Positions 6,678 through 14,290 of a DNA stretch of 18,840 nucleotides are shown here, piece by piece (the stretch's first letter is position 1; each line of letters begins with the position of its first letter). The translations under genes were made by a program, and so were the position numbers. Location of the stretch: NCBI GenBank assembly GCA_018363915.1, contig JAGZMY010000020.1, positions 1-18,840 on the forward strand, written 5' to 3'. Source of the stretch: Anaerococcus vaginalis (lineage in GTDB: Bacteria; Bacillota; Clostridia; Tissierellales; Peptoniphilaceae). The notes under the pieces are model-generated. The model did not search any database and was not told the origin of the DNA. It worked only from the letters and a program-made list of their open reading frames with translations.

Positions 6678-8573
6678 CTATAAAATATTTCCACTTTCAT
6701 TAGTATTATACCCACCAATGGTCTTCATTTTACTTTTAAATTCCTTTGACTTTAAAACTTCAACCAAATCCTTGATGGATTCAAGTTTTAAATTTTCTTT
6801 TTTTATTATAAATTGATATTCTTCATCTTTTAGGTAAATAAAATCTATATCCATTTTTATGGCAGCTGATTCAACTCCAATTGAAAAATCACAATCTCCA
6901 TTTTTTACTGCAAGGGCAGCTGATAAGTGAGTTGTCACCTCGTTGTCATAGCCGTTTATTTTTTCTGGATCAATATTTTTCTTTTTTAACAAATAGTCAA
7001 ACAATAGACGGGTACCTGCTCCTCTTTGCCTGTTGACCATTTTTTTATCTAAAAGATCTTCTATGGTTTTTATTTTTAATGGATTATTTTTTTGAACAAA
7101 AATTCCCTGCCTACGACCAACCACATTTATTTTTGAAACCTCATCTTTTTCAAAAAATAAATCAATTGCCTCATTGTTATAAGTTCCATTTTGATCTAGC
7201 AAATGAGAAGGAGCAAGCAAACAATCGCCTTGGCTTAGGGCCTTGAGTCCTGCCAAAGAACCAACGTGGGATGAGGAAATTCTTGTAAGCTTATTATCTT
7301 TTGCAAATAAATCATTTAAAATATCTAAAACTATATCATGAGATCCAATCGAAACCATCCTGTTTTCAAAAACTTTTTTTGGAATTGGTCTATGAAGGGT
7401 GACTTCTACCAAATCTCCCCTATTATAGCCTTCGATATTTCTATCAATAATTAAATAACCGTCTGATTCTGATAGAGAAAAAAGAGATCCAGCCTTTCTA
7501 TCAAGTGGTGTCACAATAATTTCTCCATCAACCAAACCAATTTTTACCCTAATATATTCCCTGTTTTTTAATGAAGAAATTACAGGTTTGGTAAGTTTTG
7601 CCTTAATTTTAATTTTATCATCAGAAATAATTCTCATTTTTTTAAGAAGAGTAGGAAGAACAATTTTATCAAAAACTATATGAGTTGAAACCGGATAGCC
7701 CGGAAGGCCAACAAATGGAGTTTGGGAAATTTTTCCAAGAATTGCAGGTTTTCCTGGTTTTATTGAAAGTCCGTGGACAAAAACCTCTCCCATTTCTTCC
7801 ACAATTTCTCTTGTATAATCCTTGCTTCCCGCTGAGGTTCCTGCAATCAAGCTTACAAAATCACATTCTTTTTGAGCCTTAATAAGAGCCTTTTTAATTT
7901 GTGCTTTTTCATCTTTTACAATGGGATAAATTTTCGTCTCAAATCCACACTCTTTTGCCATAGATTTTAACATGGAAGAATTTGATTCGATAATTTTTCC
8001 TTTAACCAAGTCTTTTTTGTTATCAATTATTTCATTTCCAGATGGAATAATTCCAATAATTGGTTTTTTTAAAACTTCGACTTCATTTATTCCTGCAGAA
8101 ATTAAAACCGAAAGATCAACCGACCTAAATCTGTGGTAAGATGTAAAAATCAAATCTTTTTCGATTACATCTTCTCCTTGGATTCTTATATTTTCCCAAG
8201 CATTTACAGGTTTTAAAATTACAATTCCATCTTCTTGAATTTTTACATCTTCTATCATAATCACTGCATCATAGGGTTTTACAAGAGCAGAACCCGTATT
8301 GCAATAAATAAAATCTTCATTTTTTAAAAACAAGGGCTTATTTTCTCTTGCAAGTTTTGTCATCTCACTTTTAACCATTACCCCATCCATAGCTGATGAA
8401 TGGTAGGCTGGTGATGAATATTTTGCAAAAATCGCTTCTTTTGAAACTCTTCCAAAGGCATCCTTGGAATCTATAATTTCACTTTTTTCATCTGCAAAAA
8501 ATTCTCCAATATTTTCGTGGAAAATCTCTATTGCCTCTTCTAATTCTTTTGTATCTAAATAAATATTTCTCAT
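6678..8573 (-). CDS. moeA: MoeA-type molybdenum/tungsten insertase fused to a binding-protein-like domain
   Basis: A 631-residue two-part cytosolic protein. Residues 1-400 are MoeA, which inserts molybdate or tungstate into adenylylated pterin: SSAMDGVMV (59-67), IPSGNEI (176-182), LIAGTSAGSKDYT (242-254, with the conserved Asp), HGLSIKPGKPAILG (267-280), VGLPGYPVSTH (288-298) and a C-terminal beta domain to about 395. Residues about 405-631 resemble a periplasmic-binding-protein fold (COG1910-type): SHVGSLAGLKALSQGDCLLAPSHLLD, VGRRQGIFVQ, NRQRGAGTRLLFDYLL and ALAVKNGDCDFSIGVESAA. There is no signal peptide, so the domain acts inside the cell. This MoeA-PBP fusion is known from clostridia and archaea. 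It overlaps the upstream moeA by 4 bp (ATGA), and its TAG stop forms the Shine-Dalgarno site of tupA. The fused domain may sense or deliver the oxyanion; that is inference. Confidence 0.9.
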   Translation of the reverse strand: MRNIYLDTKELEEAIEIFHENIGEFFADEKSEIIDSKDAFGRVSKEAIFAKYSSPAYHSSAMDGVMVKSEMTKLARENKPLFLKNEDFIYCNTGSALVKPYDAVIMIEDVKIQEDGIVILKPVNAWENIRIQGEDVIEKDLIFTSYHRFRSVDLSVLISAGINEVEVLKKPIIGIIPSGNEIIDNKKDLVKGKIIESNSSMLKSMAKECGFETKIYPIVKDEKAQIKKALIKAQKECDFVSLIAGTSAGSKDYTREIVEEMGEVFVHGLSIKPGKPAILGKISQTPFVGLPGYPVSTHIVFDKIVLPTLLKKMRIISDDKIKIKAKLTKPVISSLKNREYIRVKIGLVDGEIIVTPLDRKAGSLFSLSESDGYLIIDRNIEGYNRGDLVEVTLHRPIPKKVFENRMVSIGSHDIVLDILNDLFAKDNKLTRISSSHVGSLAGLKALSQGDCLLAPSHLLDQNGTYNNEAIDLFFEKDEVSKINVVGRRQGIFVQKNNPLKIKTIEDLLDKKMVNRQRGAGTRLLFDYLLKKKNIDPEKINGYDNEVTTHLSAALAVKNGDCDFSIGVESAAIKMDIDFIYLKDEEYQFIIKKENLKLESIKDLVEVLKSKEFKSKMKTIGGYNTNESGNIL

Positions 8574-9787
8574 CTAATAAGATTCACCCACACTTTTTCA
8601 TTTTCTTTTATTCCTTCAACATATTCATCAATAACAATATAACCCTTGGCTTTTTTTAGCAGGGAAATATTGTTGGAAAATCCAAAAATAGGACTTGCCA
8701 CAAGCTCGTTTCTTTCTTTTTTTATTTCCACAAGACAAATCATTGTTTTTGCTGAAGTATTTGCAATATTTCTTTCGATTTTGCATTTTATTTTTAAATT
8801 TTCGTCAATTTTAAAATATTTTTCATAGGCTTTTTGAAAAATCGTCCTAAAAACTGCATAGGCACTAATAGGATTTCCAGGAAGTCCCAAAATCATTGTA
8901 TTGTTATTTTGACTTAAACTTGTTGGCTTTCCAGGTTTTATAGAAATTCCATGGTAGATAATTCCAGGATTTAATTCTTTTGAAATACTTGGAACAAAAT
9001 CCTTATTTCCCTTTGAGGATGATCCAGAAATTATTATAAAATCCAAATCTTCTTCAAGCTCTTTTTTTATAAGTTCTTTTTTATCTTCTAGATGTTTCAT
9101 AGAAATAACATCAATTCCCATATTTTTAAGCAGTGAATAAAGCATGTAGGAATTAATATCTCTTGATTTTCCTGGGACTAGTTTTGAATTTACTGGAATA
9201 ATTTCATCTCCTGTTGATAAAATTTTACATTTTAATTTGTCATAAACTTCAATTTTTTCATAGCCCAAGCTTGCAGCCATGGCTATTGTTTCAGGATCTA
9301 TGATTTTTCCTTCTTTTTCATAAATATCTCCAATTTTTGAATCATCGCCAATATCTATGATATTTTCCATAAAAACCACAGGCTTACTTATTGAAATTAA
9401 TTTTTTTGACAAAATTTCTGTAAATTCTATGGGTAAAACCGCATCTGCCCCTTCTGGAACCATACCGCCAGTATAAATTTTTGAGGCCTCACCTCTTTTT
9501 AATATTTTTTGGGGAATATTTCCCATTTGGATTTCTTCAACAACTTTTAACATTGAAGGAATCGAATCAGTAGCCCCAAGACTATCCTTATAATTTATGG
9601 CATAGCCGTCCATTGTACTTTTTCTAAAACATGGCAAATCATCTTTTGAAATCAAGTCATTTGCCAAAATATAGCCTAAAGAATCGCAAGTTCTAATTTT
9701 TATTTTTTTCTTGTATCCAATTTTTTCCATCAAAGAAACTTGTAAGTCAATCGCCTCATCAATTTTTACAACATCTAATAAATCCAT
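8570..9787 (-). CDS. moeA: Molybdopterin molybdenum/tungsten-transferase MoeA
   Basis: A 405-residue single-part MoeA, the usual length, that would insert the metal oxyanion into molybdopterin. Motifs are LPCFRKSTMDGYAI (51-64), YTGGMVPEGADAVLPIE (105-121), ILSTGDEIIPV (189-199), SGSSSKGNKDF (254-264, with the conserved Asp at 263), YHGISIKPGKPTSL (278-291) and LGLPGNPISAY (300-310). The family motif often reads SGGxSxG; here the second Gly is Ser, as in some other MoeA groups. The ATG at 9787 follows TGAGGTTGGT, in which TGA is the fdhD stop, so stop and Shine-Dalgarno site are fused. It is one of two adjacent MoeA paralogues. Organisms using tungsten often carry two, possibly for different metals. 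Confidence 0.92.
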   Translation of the reverse strand: MDLLDVVKIDEAIDLQVSLMEKIGYKKKIKIRTCDSLGYILANDLISKDDLPCFRKSTMDGYAINYKDSLGATDSIPSMLKVVEEIQMGNIPQKILKRGEASKIYTGGMVPEGADAVLPIEFTEILSKKLISISKPVVFMENIIDIGDDSKIGDIYEKEGKIIDPETIAMAASLGYEKIEVYDKLKCKILSTGDEIIPVNSKLVPGKSRDINSYMLYSLLKNMGIDVISMKHLEDKKELIKKELEEDLDFIIISGSSSKGNKDFVPSISKELNPGIIYHGISIKPGKPTSLSQNNNTMILGLPGNPISAYAVFRTIFQKAYEKYFKIDENLKIKCKIERNIANTSAKTMICLVEIKKERNELVASPIFGFSNNISLLKKAKGYIVIDEYVEGIKENEKVWVNLIR

Positions 9788-9794
9788 ACCAACC

Positions 9795-10493
9795 TCATTT
9801 TATCAAAAGATTTTCATTTTTATTATAAATGTTAAACCTTTCTCCTCTTGCAAAACCTATCAAACTTATATTTTTCGCCCTTACCAAATCAACTGCAAAA
9901 CTTGTTGGGCATGACTGAGAAATTAGAAGGTTAAAACCTATATTTGAAATTTTTTCCAAAATTATTTCACTAATCCTACAAGATGTAAAAATAAATTTAT
10001 CAGATAGGTTGATCTCATTTTTTAAAATATAGCCAATTAATTTATCAACGGCATTGCTCCTTGAAACATCTTCCTCAAACTTTATAATCTCATAATTTTT
10101 TACAAGAGCGCAAGAATGAGCTCCGCCGGTTCTTTTAAAAATTTCGGACTCATTTTGAAATCTCTTTGAAAATTCAAATAGTTTTTCCCTATCAATTGTT
10201 TGATCTTTAATCTCACTTATCTTCTTTTTAGATTTTTCTTTATCTAAATCAACATAAGCTTTGTTCTCGTCTATTTTTAAATTTTTAATATCACTTATTG
10301 AATTTATAAGATTTTCGCTATAAAGATGACCAAGAACTAAATTTTCTATTTCAACTGGAGTGCATGTTAGTCTTGTAAATTTTTCCCTATTTACATAAAT
10401 TTCTAAAGGATATTCAACAATGACCTCATCCATCAAGTTTAAATCCTTGTCTTTTTCAATTTTTTCAATTTGGTATTTTTTAACTGAATTCAT
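9795..10493 (-). CDS. fdhD: FdhD, formate dehydrogenase sulfur-transfer accessory protein (atypical)
   Basis: FdhD passes sulfur from a cysteine desulfurase to the bis-MGD cofactor of formate dehydrogenase. The family frame is clear: RLTCTPVEIENLVLGHLYSE (41-60), IFKRTGGAHSCAL (118-130), FEEDVSRSNAVDKLIGYIL (139-157), FTSCRISEIILEKI (169-182), SQSCPTSFAVDLV (192-204) and ISLIGFARGERFNIY (209-223). It is 232 residues, somewhat short. The Cys-x2-Cys loop expected before the TGG-H motif, essential in E. coli FdhD, is absent. Cysteines occur instead at 44, 128, 172 and 195. The usual EDVGRHNA is EDVSRSNA here. The gene overlaps mobA by 14 nt. Function is inferred from family and context; the sulfur-carrying residue is uncertain. 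Confidence 0.88.
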   Translation of the reverse strand: MNSVKKYQIEKIEKDKDLNLMDEVIVEYPLEIYVNREKFTRLTCTPVEIENLVLGHLYSENLINSISDIKNLKIDENKAYVDLDKEKSKKKISEIKDQTIDREKLFEFSKRFQNESEIFKRTGGAHSCALVKNYEIIKFEEDVSRSNAVDKLIGYILKNEINLSDKFIFTSCRISEIILEKISNIGFNLLISQSCPTSFAVDLVRAKNISLIGFARGERFNIYNKNENLLIK

Positions 10494-11100
10494 TTTTACT
10501 CTCTTCTATAAATTTTTTCCAATCATCAGGATAATTTAAATTTCTAAAAATTTTTTCCACATTTTTAATTTCTTTTATCTCTTCTTTTTTTATCACAGTG
10601 AGAGAAATTTCTCTCAAAAATCCATTCAAACTGCGTCCGCCCTTTTTTATATATTCTTTTAAATCATTAGCCAATTCTTTTTTGTAAAGGGCAAAAAAAG
10701 GCTCAAAATATTTTTCATTTTTGTAGGCTAAAATTTTTTCATAAGATTTTTCTTTCAAAAAATCAATGTAAGCTTGATTAAAATATGGCATATCGCAGGC
10801 AATCAAGAAATTATCCTCATTTTTTGCATAAATAAGGCCACTATACAATCCTGCACAGGGGCCAATATTTTTTATTATATCTTCTTTTATTAGTATATCA
10901 TTTTTATAATTTTTATACCTATTTTCAAAAAAGTTTTTTTCATTTGACAAAATTATGATTTGATCAAAATTTTTTGCCAAGTTTTCTATAATGGTGTCAA
11001 TCAAATAGACACCATTATAGGATAACTTTTGTTTATCAACTCCCATCCTTGTACTTTTTCCGCCGCAAAGAAGGAGAGCTGTCATTTTTTTATTTCCCAT
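10480..11100 (-). CDS. mobA: Molybdenum cofactor guanylyltransferase MobA
   Basis: MobA adds GMP to the metal-pterin to make the dinucleotide (MGD) form used by formate dehydrogenase. The 206-residue cytosolic protein shows the nucleotidyltransferase pattern ALLLCGGKSTRMGVDKQKL (8-26), NIGPCAGLYSGL (78-89), LIACDMPYF (99-107), EPFFALYKKE and a C-terminal LNYPDDW, all as in MobA. Length fits the family. The ATG at 11100 shares its A with the stop TGA of the ferritin-like gene. An ATG five codons in (MTALLLCGG) is an alternative start. The 3' end overlaps fdhD by 14 nt. MobA matches a bis-MGD enzyme such as FDH; AOR-type enzymes use pterin without GMP, which ties this operon to FDH rather than AOR. 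Confidence 0.92.
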   Translation of the reverse strand: MGNKKMTALLLCGGKSTRMGVDKQKLSYNGVYLIDTIIENLAKNFDQIIILSNEKNFFENRYKNYKNDILIKEDIIKNIGPCAGLYSGLIYAKNEDNFLIACDMPYFNQAYIDFLKEKSYEKILAYKNEKYFEPFFALYKKELANDLKEYIKKGGRSLNGFLREISLTVIKKEEIKEIKNVEKIFRNLNYPDDWKKFIEESKNEFS

Positions 11101-11600
11101 CAGCCACCCCAGCTAATGTTCATGTATTGGTCCATCAATTTATCATATTCTTTTTTGAAGATATTTGCGTGTTCATCTTCCCAACTAGAAAAGTTTTCTA
11201 AAATTTCTTTCAATTCTCCATCATCAACTTTTTTTGCCATAGATTTATAATAATCCCTAAAATCTTCCTCAATAAGATATGCCATTCTTAAAACATTCAT
11301 ATCAGGAATCATGGATTGCTCCAAATTTTGGTCCAAATTTTCGCTTTCTTTTCTTTGGTCAAAAAATTCTTCCCCATTATCTTTTGGCAAAGTCAAATCT
11401 TTTTCATCTACATCTTCTCCCTTATATTTGGAAAGAAGATTTTTTAGATATTCATAATGACCCCACTCAATTTTTGATAATTTTTTAAAAACTGCTTGAG
11501 TTTGTAGATTTTGACTTTTTTCTGCATTATCTTTATAAAAATTGTGGCCATATAGTTCCATTTCCATGGCAAGGCTAATTATTTTTATTGGATCATACAT
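11100..11600 (-). CDS. Ferritin-like (rubrerythrin-type) diiron protein
   Basis: A 166-residue acidic helical protein with two half-repeats of the diiron pattern: E15 in LAMEMELYGHNFYKDNA, E45-x2-H48 (IEWGHYEYL), then E111 in LIEEDFRDYYKSMA, and E141-x2-H144 (WEDEHANIF). This is the complete ligand set of the rubrerythrin/ferritin-like superfamily. There is no C-terminal rubredoxin domain (no Cys pairs), so it is not classic rubrerythrin. The linker 60-95 is rich in Asp and Glu. It overlaps fdhA by 8 bp, with its Shine-Dalgarno site (AGGAG) in the last fdhA codons, so it is probably translationally coupled. Peroxide/oxygen protection of the FDH or iron supply for its many Fe-S clusters is plausible but inferred from position only. 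Confidence 0.82.
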   Translation of the reverse strand: MYDPIKIISLAMEMELYGHNFYKDNAEKSQNLQTQAVFKKLSKIEWGHYEYLKNLLSKYKGEDVDEKDLTLPKDNGEEFFDQRKESENLDQNLEQSMIPDMNVLRMAYLIEEDFRDYYKSMAKKVDDGELKEILENFSSWEDEHANIFKKEYDKLMDQYMNISWGG

Positions 11601-14289
11601 AAGAGCTCCTTTCTATTTTTTCAATCATAACACTTGCAACTTTAAGCTCAGGAATTTTTGCAATTGGATCAAGGGTTGGATTTGTAAGCCTATTTGCTGG
11701 TCCATCAACATAATGGAAAGGCATAAATACAACTCCTGGATTTATTTTTTCTGTCACTTTCGCATAAGATTCTACACTTCCACGTCTTGAAGAAACTTTA
11801 ATTTTTTCACCATTTTTTATATTATAAATTTTTGCAGTTTGTGGGGAAATTTCTATATAAGATTTTCCAGCAATTTCACTTAATCCTTCAATTTTTCCTG
11901 TCATAGTTCTTGTGTGATATTGGTAAAGCATTCTTCCAGTTGTAAGAATCAATGGATATTTTTCATCTGGCAATTCCTTGCTCTCTTCATAATCTATTGG
12001 TACAAAAAGTCCCTTGCCCCTTGCCATTGTATTTTTGTGTAAATATTTTGTTCCAGGATGGTCTTTGTTTGTGCAAGGCCATTGAAGACTTTCTTCTTTA
12101 AGTCTTTTGTAAGAAATTCCACCGTATGAAGGAGTACAAGCTGCAATTTCATCCATAATCTCACTAGGATTCTCATAATATTCTTCATATCCCAAAAGAG
12201 TTGAAATTTCCATCAAAATTTGCCAATCAGCTTTGGCTTCTCCAATAGGATCAATTGCTTTATTTATTCTTTGAATTCTTCTTTCTGTATTTGTAAAAGT
12301 TCCGTCTTTTTCTGCAAATGATGCTGCTGGTAAAACTACATCAGCAAATTCTGCTGTTTCAGATAAGAAAATATCTTGAACAAGTAGAAAATCTAATTTT
12401 TTCAAGGCTTTTTTGATATGATTTTGGTCTGGATCTGAAATCATAGGATTTTCTCCCATTATATATAAAAATGAAAGCTCTCCTTTATCTGCCGCATCCA
12501 TCATTTCAGTAATTGTCAAACCTTTTTTATCAGGAAGATCTCTTTTCCAAAACTCTCCCATTCTCTCTCTTACAGGATCAATAAATACTTTTTGATATCC
12601 TGTATAATCTGTAGGAAGAGCTCCCATATCGCAAGCACCTTGTACGTTATTTTGTCCTCTCAAAGGATTTATTCCTGTAGATTCAAAACCAACATTTCCT
12701 GTAAGCATTTGTAAGTTTGAAGTTGACCTTACTCCGTTTGTTCCTGAAGAATGTTGGGTGATTCCCATTGAATAATACAAAGCTCCCTTTTCTGCTTTTG
12801 CATACATTCTTGCAGCTTTTATCAAATCGTCTTTATTTATATGGCAAATTTTTGCAACTAGGTCTGGAGTATATTTTTCTACAGTTTTTCTAAATTCTTC
12901 AAAGCCTTCGCATCTTTCATTAATATAATCCATATCGTGAAGATTTTCTTTTAAAATTATATGCATTAGGCCATTTAAAACTGCAATATTTGTTCCAGGT
13001 TTTATTTGTAAATAAATATCTGCATAATCTGCAAGTTCAATTTCCCTAGGGTCTATAACTATAAGTTTAGCGCCTTCTTTTACTCTTTTTTTGATTTTTG
13101 TTCCAATAACTGGGTGGTTTTCCGTTGTATTTGTTCCAATTATTATAAAGGCATCGGTTCCTTCAATTTCTGCAATACTGTTGGTCATTGCTCCACTTCC
13201 AAGAGTGTTTGCAAGGCCTGCTACGGTTGATGCGTGGCAAAGACGAGCACAGTGATCGACATTATTAGTTTTAAAAACTGTTCTTACAAATTTTTGGAAT
13301 AAATAATTTTCCTCATTTGTACATCTTGCTGAAGAAAATCCACCAAATCCATCTGGACCTTTTTTCTCCATTGTTTCATTATATTTTTCTTTTATTAATC
13401 TGTAGGCTTCTTGCCAAGATGCTTCAACTAATTTTCCATTTTTTCTAATTAGAGGTTTTGTAAGTCTATCCGGATGGTTTACAAATTTGTGGGCAAATTT
13501 TCCCTTTACACACAAAAGCCCATCATTTGGAATTGTATTTATAGGTTCAACCTCAACTATCCTATTTCCTTTTATAAGTAAATTTATTTGGCAACCTACC
13601 CCACAATATGAGCAAGTTGTTTGAACTTTTCTTACTTCCCAATACCTAAACTTATCTTCTTCGTATTTTTTCTTAGGATTTAAGGCTCCAACCGGACAAG
13701 CTGAAACACAGTTTCCACAAGAAACACAATCTGAAAAACCAAGTCCCTTGTCCATAGGAGTTCCAATATATGTATCAAATCCCCTATCAACAAAACTTAT
13801 GGCTTGACTATTTTGAAGATTATTGCACACACTTACACAAATCCCACATTTTATACACTTATTAGGATCGTAAGAATAAAATTTATTTGAAAAATCAATT
13901 GGTAAATCTTTTATCTGTCTTTTAAAAGATCCCTCACTTATTCCATACTCATAGCAATAATTTTGTAATTTACATTTTCCAGACTTATCACAAGATAAGC
14001 AATCATTTGGATGGTTTGAAAATAATAAATCCAAAATTTCTCTTCTCATTTTCATTATTTTTTCACTGTGAGTATAAATTTTCATCCCATCTTTTAATTT
14101 TTGTGAACAAGCCGTAACTGGAGTTTTGTATCCTTCGATTTCAACTATACAAAGTCTACAAGCTCCGTTTGGCAAAAGTCTTTCATCCTTACAAAGGGTT
14201 GGAATTTCTATGCCAATTTCCTTACAAAATTCAAGAATAGTCTTAGGAGTATCAAGATTATATTCAAAATCATTAATTATGACTTTCAT
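11593..14289 (-). CDS. fdhA: Formate dehydrogenase catalytic subunit FdhA (Cys type, W/Mo bis-MGD)
   Basis: An 898-residue soluble enzyme that interconverts formate and CO2. The N-terminal NuoG-like part carries a [2Fe-2S] set C33/C44/C47/C61, a His-Cys cluster H93/C97/C100/C106, and two ferredoxin-like clusters, C145/C148/C151/C155 and C188/C191/C194/C198. The catalytic part begins with C226-x2-C229-x3-C233 and C260 and includes CVKGKFAH. The active site reads NVDHCARLCHASTVAGL, with Cys351 where many FdhA proteins have selenocysteine, followed by His352. Later motifs are GTNTTENHP, NPLRGQNNVQGACDMGALP, TTGRMLYQYHTRTMTG and FMPFHY. The frame contains no in-frame TGA. The ATG follows AAAGGAGAATAAT; the TAA there is the stop of the preceding gene. 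With the NuoE/NuoF-like neighbours it should use NAD(H) and probably ferredoxin. The adjacent tupABC genes make tungsten the likely metal. Confidence 0.95.
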   Translation of the reverse strand: MKVIINDFEYNLDTPKTILEFCKEIGIEIPTLCKDERLLPNGACRLCIVEIEGYKTPVTACSQKLKDGMKIYTHSEKIMKMRREILDLLFSNHPNDCLSCDKSGKCKLQNYCYEYGISEGSFKRQIKDLPIDFSNKFYSYDPNKCIKCGICVSVCNNLQNSQAISFVDRGFDTYIGTPMDKGLGFSDCVSCGNCVSACPVGALNPKKKYEEDKFRYWEVRKVQTTCSYCGVGCQINLLIKGNRIVEVEPINTIPNDGLLCVKGKFAHKFVNHPDRLTKPLIRKNGKLVEASWQEAYRLIKEKYNETMEKKGPDGFGGFSSARCTNEENYLFQKFVRTVFKTNNVDHCARLCHASTVAGLANTLGSGAMTNSIAEIEGTDAFIIIGTNTTENHPVIGTKIKKRVKEGAKLIVIDPREIELADYADIYLQIKPGTNIAVLNGLMHIILKENLHDMDYINERCEGFEEFRKTVEKYTPDLVAKICHINKDDLIKAARMYAKAEKGALYYSMGITQHSSGTNGVRSTSNLQMLTGNVGFESTGINPLRGQNNVQGACDMGALPTDYTGYQKVFIDPVRERMGEFWKRDLPDKKGLTITEMMDAADKGELSFLYIMGENPMISDPDQNHIKKALKKLDFLLVQDIFLSETAEFADVVLPAASFAEKDGTFTNTERRIQRINKAIDPIGEAKADWQILMEISTLLGYEEYYENPSEIMDEIAACTPSYGGISYKRLKEESLQWPCTNKDHPGTKYLHKNTMARGKGLFVPIDYEESKELPDEKYPLILTTGRMLYQYHTRTMTGKIEGLSEIAGKSYIEISPQTAKIYNIKNGEKIKVSSRRGSVESYAKVTEKINPGVVFMPFHYVDGPANRLTNPTLDPIAKIPELKVASVMIEKIERSSYV

Positions 14290-14290
14290 A

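Noticed and set aside
6668..6718. Longer TupA start at 6718
   Set aside because: It would add 17 residues before the signal peptide and overlap the upstream moeA; AGGAGG clearly serves the ATG at 6667.
11542..11790. Plus-strand open frame opposite the fdhA/ferritin-like junction
   Set aside because: It is antisense to two well-supported genes and lacks a ribosome binding site or known motifs.
11994..12188. Second minus-strand frame inside fdhA
   Set aside because: It is an out-of-frame shadow within the FdhA catalytic domain with no start signal.
13237..13260. Selenocysteine codon or SECIS in fdhA
   Set aside because: The active-site codon at this position encodes Cys351, and the frame has no internal TGA.
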